Shown piece after piece: positions 19,886 to 28,196 of a stretch of 64,000 bases of DNA. Source of the stretch: Comamonadaceae bacterium (GTDB lineage: Bacteria; Pseudomonadota; Gammaproteobacteria; Burkholderiales; Burkholderiaceae_C). Below the pieces are notes generated by a model. It made no database searches. It worked only from the letters and a program-made list of their open reading frames with translations, and was not told the DNA's origin. The stretch's first letter is position 1. Each line of letters opens with the position of its first letter. The stretch is taken from positions 1 through 64,000 of the forward strand of contig JAAFJC010000007.1 in NCBI GenBank assembly GCA_013297925.1, in the 5' to 3' direction. Position numbers and translations under genes: made by a program.

Positions 19886-20998
19886 TCAACCGGGGATGCT
19901 GCCAATGACACCTTCAACCAAATAGTTCATCTTCTCCAGATCGGTATCCGTCATCATGAAAGACTTGCCGGCGGGCGCGATCACAGCGCCTTTGTTGTCT
20001 TTGAGCGGGCCTTTGAAGATCGCAAAATCGCCTTTGAGCAAAGCGGCCTTGGCTTTTTCACCCGCTTCTTTGGCTTTGGCTGAAACGCTGGGCCCGTAAG
20101 CGGACATTTTCACAAAGCCTTCCTTCATGCCGCCACGCAGGAAGTTGTTCATGGGCTTGCCAGTGCGCGCCTCCTCAACCAAAGTTTTGTAAGGCGTGGT
20201 CCAATCCCACTCCGCACCCGTGAGGTAACCCTTCGGGGCTAGCTTGGCTTGGCTAGCGTGATAGCCGCAGCTCATGATGCCGCGCTTCTCGGCCGTTTCA
20301 ATCACGACTTTGGGGCCATCAACGTGGCAGGTCACCACATCCACACCGGCATTGATCAGTGCGGTGGTGGCTTCGGCCTCTTTCACCGGCATCGACCAAT
20401 CTCCCGTGAAGATCACTTGGCAAGTGATAGCTGGATCAACGCTGCGCGCGCCCAGTAAGAAGGCATTGATATTGCGTAGCACCTGCGGAATAGGCTTGGC
20501 TGCCACAAAGCCAATCTTCTTGGTTTTGCTCATATGTCCAGCGACCACGCCGCTCACATACTGCGCGCCATCGATGTAGCCATAAAAAGAGCCGACATTT
20601 TTTGGATGCTTGCCTTCAGTCCACATGCCACCGCAATGTGCGAAGCGAACGCTGGGGTACTTTGCGGCCAGCGCCAACACATGGGGATCAAAGTACCCAA
20701 ACGACGTTGCAAATATAAGAGACGCTTTATCCTGATTGATCATCGCCTCCATAGATTTCTGTACTGCAAGTGTCTCTGGGACTTTTTCCTCCTCCACCAC
20801 CTTCACACCGGGCATGGTCTTTATCATGGCTGCTGCTTGTGCATGAGCTTGGTTGTAGCCAAAGTCATCACGCGGGCCAACATACAAAAAACCAACGGTA
20901 ACGTTACCGGCAGCCTGCGCTATCAAGGAGGGCGCAGCACCCGAAAGCAGACCTGCTGCACCTAAAGATTGAACGAGTTGACGACGTGAAATTGACAT
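19886..20998 (-). CDS. BMP family ABC transporter substrate-binding protein
   Basis: MSISRRQLVQSLGAAGLLSGAAPSLIAQA signal; VGFLYVGPRDDFGYNQAHAQAAAMIK. Confidence 0.87.
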   Translation of the reverse strand: MSISRRQLVQSLGAAGLLSGAAPSLIAQAAGNVTVGFLYVGPRDDFGYNQAHAQAAAMIKTMPGVKVVEEEKVPETLAVQKSMEAMINQDKASLIFATSFGYFDPHVLALAAKYPSVRFAHCGGMWTEGKHPKNVGSFYGYIDGAQYVSGVVAGHMSKTKKIGFVAAKPIPQVLRNINAFLLGARSVDPAITCQVIFTGDWSMPVKEAEATTALINAGVDVVTCHVDGPKVVIETAEKRGIMSCGYHASQAKLAPKGYLTGAEWDWTTPYKTLVEEARTGKPMNNFLRGGMKEGFVKMSAYGPSVSAKAKEAGEKAKAALLKGDFAIFKGPLKDNKGAVIAPAGKSFMMTDTDLEKMNYLVEGVIGSIPG

Positions 20999-21058
20999 AG
21001 CTTGACTCTCCAAATAGAAAGGAACACACCCAAATTGGTGCAATAACAAGAAAAGCAT

Positions 21059-21070
21059 CTTGTATACAAG
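21059..21070. promoter_or_regulatory. Perfect palindrome CTTGTATACAAG, candidate GntR-family operator
   Basis: 12-bp perfect dyad in the upstream region of the BMP operon; a second dyad TTGCATGCAA lies at 21072-21081. Confidence 0.55.
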
Positions 21071-21076
21071 TTTGCA

Positions 21077-21092
21077 TGCAATAGGTGTGCCA
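21077..21092 (-). promoter_or_regulatory. Candidate sigma54 (-24/-12) promoter
   Basis: Minus strand TGGCACACCTATTGCA; matches TGGCAC(G)N4TTGC(A/T) with correct GG-N10-GC spacing, 79 bp upstream of the bmp gene start. Confidence 0.6.
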
Positions 21093-21153
21093 ATCTTTTT
21101 GGCTTGGCGGTCAGCCCAGATTTACGCTCTAAATGTTGAGGCTGTCTAGGCTG

Positions 21154-22590
21154 TCAGAGCCGCTCAAATGGCACTCTCATCTCGTCCCGCCAGCCTTCGG
21201 TTTTTCCGGGATTCATCAGGCCGTGGGGATCGGCCACTTTCTTAAAGTCAATTTGCGCTGAGTCAATGGTTTTCATGCCACCGCCCTCAATGGTGTAGAC
21301 GTGGTTGTCCAAAACGACACAGCCATCCGCCTCGAATTCATTGATGATCTCGTACAGTCTGTCTTTGTCAAAATAAGCAACCAAAGGCAGGCCGAAAACA
21401 ACCGCGCCATCGTGATCGCGTGCAAACTCATGGTGCATCAGTACCTCATCGCCCCAGCGCTGCATCTGCTCTTCGATCTGGCCAATGTCTAGCGGCCAAG
21501 AGTGAATGGTCTGCAGGTTCGTCCAACTGCTGTCCTGGCGCAATGCCATCAAAGTGGTGTGGTTCCATCCGCACTCAAAAGCAGGAGGAATGGCAGCCAT
21601 GGACAGCTCTTGCTCCGTCATGGCCAAAGTCTCAACACCGCCGTGCTCAGCAACCATGGCACGCCAGCGATCCATGTAATCAGGGTGAATCATGCTGAAA
21701 ACCGCATCCCGGTTATGCGGAAAGCGCTCGCCAAATTCTTTTTCATAAAAGGGCGCGAAGCGTCGCTCGACTGCGGTGATCAGAAAAGCGTCGAGCAGCT
21801 TCGCGTTCGCTGAATCGTTGGCGCCGATGGCCACTGTTTGCTTGACAGCTTCAGTGGCCGAAACACACAGGCTCAACGCTTCAGAATAGCCATCAAAGAG
21901 CGCAATGTGGTGAATCCAGTCAACGGCGGGCTTCAAGCTGAGCGTAAGCTCGACCATGATGCCGTTCGTACCGAAAGCGTGGTGTACCTTCTGAATATCA
22001 GTATTGACAAGCTCTATGACGCGCGGCTGAGCCTCAAGCGTCACGACCTTAATACTCGTCACGTTACCGGGATCCTTCAAAATTCCATTGCGAATGGAGC
22101 CCGCGCCACCATAGCCGCCGCCTACAAACCCGCCGACGGTGGCAATATCTCGCGTGCTGGGATACATCAGCAACTCTTGCCCGCCTTGGACGCATGGATT
22201 CGCTCGAACTGCGCGCTCCACGTCCATCATGACCGCACCCGCTTCGCAGGTTACACGCCCAGGCTCGATGGACAACACCCGATTCAAGCCGGTTAAGTCC
22301 AAAACGATGCCGCCGACCAAAGGCACGCACTGACCATAGTTGCCCGTGCCACCGCCTCGAACGGTCAGATGGATTTGCTGACGGCATGCCGCCGCAGCAA
22401 CCCGCACGACCTCCGCCCGTGTCTTGGGCTTCACAACGACCTCCCCCAATTTGTCAGACAGTGTTTTTGCGAGAATTGGGCTGTACCAATAATAATCTTT
22501 GCTTTTAACAGCCAATGTTTGATTGTCTTGGCTAAAGTCAATGCCTTCGATAGCCGCTAAAAAAGCGTTGATTTGCAATGGATCTGTCAT
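21154..22590 (-). CDS. FAD-binding (GlcD-like) oxidoreductase
   Basis: LTVRGGGTGNYGQCVPLVGGIVLDLTGLNRVLSIEPGRVTCEAGA (FAD_binding_4). Confidence 0.82.
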   Translation of the reverse strand: MTDPLQINAFLAAIEGIDFSQDNQTLAVKSKDYYWYSPILAKTLSDKLGEVVVKPKTRAEVVRVAAAACRQQIHLTVRGGGTGNYGQCVPLVGGIVLDLTGLNRVLSIEPGRVTCEAGAVMMDVERAVRANPCVQGGQELLMYPSTRDIATVGGFVGGGYGGAGSIRNGILKDPGNVTSIKVVTLEAQPRVIELVNTDIQKVHHAFGTNGIMVELTLSLKPAVDWIHHIALFDGYSEALSLCVSATEAVKQTVAIGANDSANAKLLDAFLITAVERRFAPFYEKEFGERFPHNRDAVFSMIHPDYMDRWRAMVAEHGGVETLAMTEQELSMAAIPPAFECGWNHTTLMALRQDSSWTNLQTIHSWPLDIGQIEEQMQRWGDEVLMHHEFARDHDGAVVFGLPLVAYFDKDRLYEIINEFEADGCVVLDNHVYTIEGGGMKTIDSAQIDFKKVADPHGLMNPGKTEGWRDEMRVPFERL

Positions 22591-22738
22591 TTTGGTACTC
22601 GTTGCATACATTTCCACCATGACACAAGCACGCAGCGTGCCAACCAAATTGAGAACCTTGCCAAAAACTCAGACGGATCCATTGAGGTCATTTCCTCAAA
22701 GTGGTGCGCACACCAGCGCGCTTGCAGTACCATATACC

Positions 22739-23476
22739 ATGCTTATGAAAACCGATACACCACCCAAAAGCACGGAGCTGAGCGCGGAAGGCGTTCCAGT
22801 CTCTGTGAAAATTCGCGAGCGCATCAACGCCGCGAAGAAACGCTTCCATGCGAACGACAACATCGCCGAGTTCATTCAGCCCGGCGAGCTCGCCCTGCTG
22901 CTCGATGAAGTTGAAGTCAAGATGCAAGGTGTACTTGAGAGCTTGGTGATTGATACAGTCAATGATCACAACACCGGAAACACCGCCCGCCGCGTGGCCA
23001 AGATGTATTTGAACGAAGTGTTCAAAGGCCGCTATGTGGAAGGCCCATCCGTCACGGAATTCCCGAATGCCGAGCATTTGAATGAGCTGATGATCGTCGG
23101 CCCGATCACGGTGCGCAGCGCATGCAGCCACCATTTTTGCCCCGTGATTGGCAAAGTGTGGATCGGCGTGATGCCCAATGAGCACACCAATGTGATTGGC
23201 CTCTCCAAATATGCGCGCATGGCCGAATGGATCATGAATCGCCCGCAGATTCAAGAAGAAGCCGTGGTGCAACTGGCAGATTTGATTCAGCAAAAAACGC
23301 AACCTGATGGCATGGCCATCGTGATGGAAGCCACGCATTACTGTATGGCTTGGCGCGGCGTGAAAGACATGGATTCACGCATGATCAATTCCGTGATGCG
23401 CGGCTGCTTCTTGAAAGATGCGAACCTGCGCCGCGAATTCCTCTCGCTGATTCCACGCGACCCTTCTGGCAAATAA
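22739..23476 (+). CDS. folE: GTP cyclohydrolase I
   Basis: NTARRVAKMYLNEVFKGRY, SACSHHFCPVIGKVWIGVMP, ATHYCMAWRGVKD. Confidence 0.92.
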   Translation: MLMKTDTPPKSTELSAEGVPVSVKIRERINAAKKRFHANDNIAEFIQPGELALLLDEVEVKMQGVLESLVIDTVNDHNTGNTARRVAKMYLNEVFKGRYVEGPSVTEFPNAEHLNELMIVGPITVRSACSHHFCPVIGKVWIGVMPNEHTNVIGLSKYARMAEWIMNRPQIQEEAVVQLADLIQQKTQPDGMAIVMEATHYCMAWRGVKDMDSRMINSVMRGCFLKDANLRREFLSLIPRDPSGK

Positions 23477-23505
23477 CAACACAACAATTTATAAAGAGTT
23501 TCATT

Positions 23506-23931
23506 ATGTTAGTCCGTCTTCTCTACGTCAGCCGCTTGGCTGATCCCTCCAAGCCAGAAGTCATTGATGGCATCTTGAGTGATTCGCGCAAGCACAATCC
23601 CGAGCTCGGCATCACAGGCATCCTGTGCTACGGCGCAGGCATCTTCTTGCAAGCCATCGAAGGCGGGCGCGGCCAAGTGAGCGAGCTCTACAACCATATT
23701 TGCAAAGACAAGCGCCACAAAGATGTGGTGCTGCTCGATTTCCAAGAAATCCAAGAGCGCCGCTTTGGCGGCTGGACGATGGGACAAGTCAATCTCGCCA
23801 AGCTCAACACGTCTATCGTGCTGAAGTACTCTGAAAAAGCGGAGCTCGATCCTTATGCGGTGAGCGGTAAAGTCTCGCTGGCCTTGCTGGAAGAGCTAAT
23901 GGCCACGGCCAGCATCATCGGGCGAGCATAG
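23506..23931 (+). CDS. BLUF-domain blue-light photoreceptor
   Basis: MLVRLLYVSRLAD...HNPELGITGILCYGAGIFLQAIEGGRGQVSELYNHICKDKRHKDVVLL. Confidence 0.88.
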   Translation: MLVRLLYVSRLADPSKPEVIDGILSDSRKHNPELGITGILCYGAGIFLQAIEGGRGQVSELYNHICKDKRHKDVVLLDFQEIQERRFGGWTMGQVNLAKLNTSIVLKYSEKAELDPYAVSGKVSLALLEELMATASIIGRA

Positions 23932-23941
23932 GAAATTTGGG

Positions 23942-24340
23942 ATGCAAAGACGATCTTTGGTCGTATCAGGGGCTGCACTTTGCAGCCCTTTTGCTTGGGC
24001 GCAACGCAGTGATGAAGTGACCACACTCGATGAAGCGCGCCGCTTGCATGAATCCGGCACAGCGGTATTGATCGACATTCGCGAGCCACAAGAGCATGCC
24101 ACGGGCGTGGCCGCAGGCGCGCTCTTGATCCCCATGAGCCAGCTGGGCAAACGCGTGCAAGAGATTCCTGTATCACCAGACAAGCCCGTGCTACTCATCT
24201 GCAACACGCAAAACCGCTCATCTTCGACCTTGCGGGCTCTGCGTCAGCAATTAGGCGAACAACGCTACGCCCATGTGCGCTACGTGCATGGCGGCATGAG
24301 TGAATGGGCCAAGCGCGGCTGGCCGATGGTCAAGCCTTGA
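23942..24340 (+). CDS. Rhodanese-like domain protein
   Basis: AVLIDIREPQEHATG...KPVLLICNTQNRSS (active-site Cys). Confidence 0.8.
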   Translation: MQRRSLVVSGAALCSPFAWAQRSDEVTTLDEARRLHESGTAVLIDIREPQEHATGVAAGALLIPMSQLGKRVQEIPVSPDKPVLLICNTQNRSSSTLRALRQQLGEQRYAHVRYVHGGMSEWAKRGWPMVKP

Positions 24341-24353
24341 TAGCTCTTTTTCT

Positions 24354-25235
24354 ATGCCGCTGACTGCCTTAGCTCTGGTGTTAACTGGGGCATTGATCCA
24401 TGCGCTGTGGAACATTGCTGCCAAGAAGGCAGGCGGCGATGCACGCTTCGCGTTTTTCTGCGCTGTGGTGATGTTCTTCTTCTGGTCACCCTTGTGCATT
24501 TGGCTGGGCTGGCATGTGATCCCGACTTGGACCTGGAAGGAATGGACAGCCATTGCTCTGAGCGGCTTTGTGCATTGGCTTTACTTCATCTGCTTGCTCA
24601 CGGGCTATCGCAAGAGTGATTTAACGGTGGTCTATCCCGTGGCGCGCGGCAGCGGGCCGATGCTCTCATCTGGTGTGGCTGTAGTCGTGTTTGGTGAGCA
24701 GCTTTCCGCGTTTGGCGTGCTGGGTATTGCAGGCGTGGTGTTCGGTGTGTTTTTAGTAGCGGGCGGGCCTTCGTTGCTCAGCGCAGCGCATGATCCCACC
24801 AAGCGGCAGCGCATCAAGACCGGCATCTTCTGGGGCGCGCTCACCGGCGCTTTGATCGCCTGCTACACCATCCTCGATGCATGGACGGTGAAGGTGCTCG
24901 CCGTCTCGCCGATATTGTTTGACTACTGGTGCAACATCCTGCGCATGCCCTATAGCGCCGTGCCCGTGCTGCGCGACATCCCAGAAGCCAAACGCCTGTG
25001 GAAGCTGCAATGGAAACACGCTGCCATCGTGGGCATTTTCAGCCCGATTGGCTATGTGCTCGTGCTTTACGCCGCGAAGATCGCACCTGTGAGCCACGTG
25101 GCTCCAGCGCGCGAAGTGAGTATGCTGTTTGCAGCACTCATCGGCGGCCAATTGCTCGGCGAGAGTGATCGCGGGCTGCGGATCTTGGGCGCTTGCTGCA
25201 TCGCGGCGGGCGTGATGGCACTTGCACTAGGTTAG
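24354..25235 (+). CDS. EamA/DMT family transporter
   Basis: Multi-TM hydrophobic ORF; LVLTGALIHALWNIAAKKAGG. Confidence 0.8.
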   Translation: MPLTALALVLTGALIHALWNIAAKKAGGDARFAFFCAVVMFFFWSPLCIWLGWHVIPTWTWKEWTAIALSGFVHWLYFICLLTGYRKSDLTVVYPVARGSGPMLSSGVAVVVFGEQLSAFGVLGIAGVVFGVFLVAGGPSLLSAAHDPTKRQRIKTGIFWGALTGALIACYTILDAWTVKVLAVSPILFDYWCNILRMPYSAVPVLRDIPEAKRLWKLQWKHAAIVGIFSPIGYVLVLYAAKIAPVSHVAPAREVSMLFAALIGGQLLGESDRGLRILGACCIAAGVMALALG

Positions 25236-25242
25236 ATCAAAC

Positions 25243-26088
25243 ATGCAAATCATCGGTTGTGATTTTTCTTCGAGCCCGTCTAAGCGCAAACCCGTTGTGG
25301 TTGCGCTCAGTGAGGAAATTTTAGAGAAAAATGGCGAGTTGCCGGCATATTCATTGCGCTGCGTGCTATTGAAATTAGAGCGATTTGAATCACTGGATGC
25401 CTTTGGTGACTGGCTCAAATCAGAGCGCACATGGGTTGGCGGCTTTGATTTGCCATTCGGCTTGCCGCGAGAATTGGTCGAGACTCTCAATTGGCCGCGC
25501 GAATGGCATGCCTGCATGCAGCATTACGCCAGCCTCAGCCGTGAGCAAATTCGCGCCACCTTCAAAGCCTTCTGCGATGCCCGCCCCGTTGGCGGCAAAT
25601 TCGCCCACCGCGCAGCAGATCTGCCCGCTGGCAGTAGCCCCAGCATGAAATGGGTCAACCCGCCCGTGGCCTATATGCTGCATGCGGGCGTGCCACTGCT
25701 CTTGCAAGCTGGTTGCCACTTTCCGGGTCTGCACAAAGGCAACACGAGCAAGGTCGCACTAGAAGCCTACCCCGGCCTGCTCGCCCGAGGGATCATTGGC
25801 ACGCGCAGCTACAAAAGCGACGACAAAGCCAAGCAAACGCCCGATCGATTGATCGCAAGGAAAGACATCCTCACCGCACTAGAAAACGGCCAAACCCGCT
25901 TGAAGGTTCGCCTCAAGCTCAGCAATGCCCAACGCGAGCAACTCATCGACGATGCGAGTGGCGACAGCCTTGATGCAGCTCTATGCATGCTGCAAGCGCA
26001 TTGGGCATATGGCCAACACCTCGAAGGAAAAAGGAACTACGGGCTACCAAAATTCGATGCCCTAGAAGGCTGGATCGTCACGGCCTAA
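25243..26088 (+). CDS. DUF429 domain protein
   Basis: MQIIGCDFSSSPSKRKPVVVAL...GGFDLPFGLPRE...LEAYPGLLARGIIG; DALDAALC-like end. Confidence 0.72.
   Translation: MQIIGCDFSSSPSKRKPVVVALSEEILEKNGELPAYSLRCVLLKLERFESLDAFGDWLKSERTWVGGFDLPFGLPRELVETLNWPREWHACMQHYASLSREQIRATFKAFCDARPVGGKFAHRAADLPAGSSPSMKWVNPPVAYMLHAGVPLLLQAGCHFPGLHKGNTSKVALEAYPGLLARGIIGTRSYKSDDKAKQTPDRLIARKDILTALENGQTRLKVRLKLSNAQREQLIDDASGDSLDAALCMLQAHWAYGQHLEGKRNYGLPKFDALEGWIVTA
25333..25380 (-). repeat. Dispersed ~40 bp repeat, copy inside DUF429 gene
   Basis: ggcgagttgccggcatattcattgcgctgcgtgctattgaaattagag. Confidence 0.65.
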
Positions 26089-26094
26089 AGATGA

Positions 26095-26210
26095 AAATAC
26101 CGGACGCAGAAGCCGCAGAGGTTACGCAAAAGACGCAAAAGAAATACAGAAAGGACTTTTTCTTTTCTGCGTCTTCTGCGTGGTTTTTGCGTCCTCTGCG
26201 TCCGGTATTT
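26095..26210. repeat. Long inverted repeat (GACGCAAAAG hairpin element), copy 1
   Basis: aaataccggacgcagaagccgcagaggttacgcaaaagacgcaaaag ... cttctgcgtggtttttgcgtcctctgcgtccggtattt. Confidence 0.85.
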
Positions 26211-26242
26211 GGTTTTTTTCTTGTCTTTGAATGTCAACCCAC

Positions 26243-26929
26243 TTAAACACGTGCGCCGAAAATCGCCGTCCCCACACGCACCATCGTGCTCCCCTCTTTC
26301 ACCGCTGCCCGCAAATCCGCGCTCATGCCCATGGAGAGCGTGTCAACCCCATTTATTTTCTGCTTTATAGAGATAAAAAGCTCTCTCGCCGGCATAAATG
26401 CTGTGCATGCCGCTACGAAATCAGGAGCAGGCTCAGGGATTACCATCAGACCACGAAGTTGCAGCCTTGGCAACTGAGCGATCTCTTGCGCCATCGCCAG
26501 AGCCTCTGATGGCAAACAGCCTGACTTGTTCGCGCCACCATCAACATTCACCTGCAAACACACTTGCAAATGTGGCAGAGTATCTGGCCGCTGTTCCGAC
26601 AAACGCTGTGCAATTTTTAAGCGATCTACGCTATGAACCCAATGAAAATGCTCGGCCACCAGCCGCGTCTTGTTGCTCTGAATCGGCCCGATCATGTGCC
26701 ATTCCAAATCGGGCAGATCCGCCAAGGCCAGCGTCTTCTCCGCGCCCTCTTGAATATAGTTCTCACCAAAAGCGCGCTGCCCGGCCGCATAAGCCTCGCG
26801 CACGGCCTGCGCGGGAAAGGTCTTGCTCACCGCCAAAAGCTGCACATCCCGTGGCGTGCGGGCAAATTCCACGCAAGCTGAGTGAATCTGCGCCTTGACG
26901 CTGGCCAAATTGTCTGAAATCATGCTCAT
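26243..26929 (-). CDS. yggS: YggS family PLP homeostasis protein
   Basis: LLAVSKTFPAQAVREAYAAGQRAFGENYIQE; LEWHMIGPIQSNKTR; LSMGMSADLRAAVKEGSTMVRVGTAIFGAR. Confidence 0.93.
   Translation of the reverse strand: MSMISDNLASVKAQIHSACVEFARTPRDVQLLAVSKTFPAQAVREAYAAGQRAFGENYIQEGAEKTLALADLPDLEWHMIGPIQSNKTRLVAEHFHWVHSVDRLKIAQRLSEQRPDTLPHLQVCLQVNVDGGANKSGCLPSEALAMAQEIAQLPRLQLRGLMVIPEPAPDFVAACTAFMPARELFISIKQKINGVDTLSMGMSADLRAAVKEGSTMVRVGTAIFGARV
26380..26423 (-). repeat. Dispersed ~40 bp repeat, copy inside yggS
   Basis: gctctctcgccggcataaatgctgtgcatgccgctacgaaatca. Confidence 0.7.
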
Positions 26930-26968
26930 AATGTATCTGTCACCCTAATACGCCAATTTAGCACCATC

Positions 26969-28012
26969 ATGGATATCACCCAGCTCCTCGCGTTCAGCGT
27001 CAAAAACAAAGCTTCCGACCTTCATTTGTCTGCCGGCCTGCCCCCCATGATCCGCGTGCATGGCGATGTGCGCCGCATCAATGTGGATGCACTGGATCAC
27101 AAAGCGGTGCATGCCATGGTGTATGACATCATGAACGATTCGCAGCGCAAACAGTATGAAGAATTTTTAGAGGTCGATTTTTCGTTTGAGATTGAGGGCC
27201 TAGCGCGCTTCCGCGTCAATGCGTTTAACCAGAATCGTGGCGCGGCTGCGGTGTTCCGTACGATTCCTTCCAAAATCTTGACGCTTGAGCAGCTCAACGC
27301 ACCCAAGATTTTTGGCGATCTCGCCTTGAAGCCACGCGGCATGGTGCTCGTCACGGGCCCGACAGGTTCCGGCAAATCCACCACGCTCGCTGCCATGGTG
27401 AACCATTTGAACGAAACCGAGTACGGCCACATTCTCACCGTGGAAGACCCGATTGAATTCGTGCATGAATCCAAAAAATGCTTGGTGAATCAGCGCGAGG
27501 TCGGCCCAATGACGCTCTCCTTCGCAGCTGCTTTGAAATCCGCCCTGCGCGAAGACCCAGACTGTATTCTCGTGGGCGAGATGCGCGATTTGGAGACGAT
27601 TCGCTTGGCGATGACGGCAGCAGAAACCGGCCACCTGGTCTTCGGCACGCTGCACACGAGTAGCGCCGCCAAAACGATTGACCGCATCATCGACGTCTTT
27701 CCCGCCGACGAAAAAGAGATGGTGCGCGCGATGCTCTCCGAATCTCTGCAAGCGGTGATCTCGCAAACCCTGTGCAAAACCAAAGACGGCGCAGGCCGCG
27801 TGGCAGCCCACGAAATCATGCTCGGTACCTCTGCGATTCGCAACTTGATCCGCGAAGCCAAAGTAGCGCAGATGTATTCCGCGATTCAAACGGGTAACAG
27901 CGTGGGTATGCAAACGCTGGATCAGAATTTGACCGATCTCGTGAAACGAAATCTGATTACTGCCGCAGAAGCGCGCAGCAAGGCAAAAATTCCTGAGAAT
28001 TTCGTAGGTTAA
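26969..28012 (+). CDS. pilT: Type IV pilus twitching motility ATPase PilT
   Basis: MDITQLLAFSVKNKASDLHLSAGLPP, GPTGSGKSTTLAAM, GEMRDLETIRLAMTAAETGHLVFGTLHT. Confidence 0.96.
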   Translation: MDITQLLAFSVKNKASDLHLSAGLPPMIRVHGDVRRINVDALDHKAVHAMVYDIMNDSQRKQYEEFLEVDFSFEIEGLARFRVNAFNQNRGAAAVFRTIPSKILTLEQLNAPKIFGDLALKPRGMVLVTGPTGSGKSTTLAAMVNHLNETEYGHILTVEDPIEFVHESKKCLVNQREVGPMTLSFAAALKSALREDPDCILVGEMRDLETIRLAMTAAETGHLVFGTLHTSSAAKTIDRIIDVFPADEKEMVRAMLSESLQAVISQTLCKTKDGAGRVAAHEIMLGTSAIRNLIREAKVAQMYSAIQTGNSVGMQTLDQNLTDLVKRNLITAAEARSKAKIPENFVG

Positions 28013-28027
28013 GAATCAAAGACAAAT

Positions 28028-28160
28028 GCAAATACCGGACGCAAAGGGCGCAAAAGTTACGCAAAAGACGCAAAAAATTCATTTCAAGAAAAACTTTTTT
28101 TGTATTTCTCTTTTCTGCGTCTTTTGCGCAACTTTTGCGTCTTCTGCGTCCGGTATTTGC
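28028..28160. repeat. Long inverted repeat (GACGCAAAAG hairpin element), copy 2, between pilT and pilU
   Basis: gcaaataccggacgcaaagggcgcaaaagttacgcaaaagacgcaaaa ... cttttgcgcaacttttgcgtcttctgcgtccggtatttgc. Confidence 0.88.
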
Positions 28161-28196
28161 GTATTCTGGTATTTCAAGTAAGAAAGGAGGCGTTCT

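Noticed and set aside
20999-21153. Possible guanidine (ykkC-type) riboswitch upstream of the urea-type operon
   Set aside because: No recognisable conserved ykkC motif or leader structure was seen; the sigma54/operator interpretation explains the region better. A covariance-model search (Infernal) would settle it.
24335-24366. ttgatagctctttttctatgccgctgac as another copy of the dispersed repeat at the DMT transporter start
   Set aside because: Only the outer parts match; the TGCGCAG core is missing, so too weak to list.
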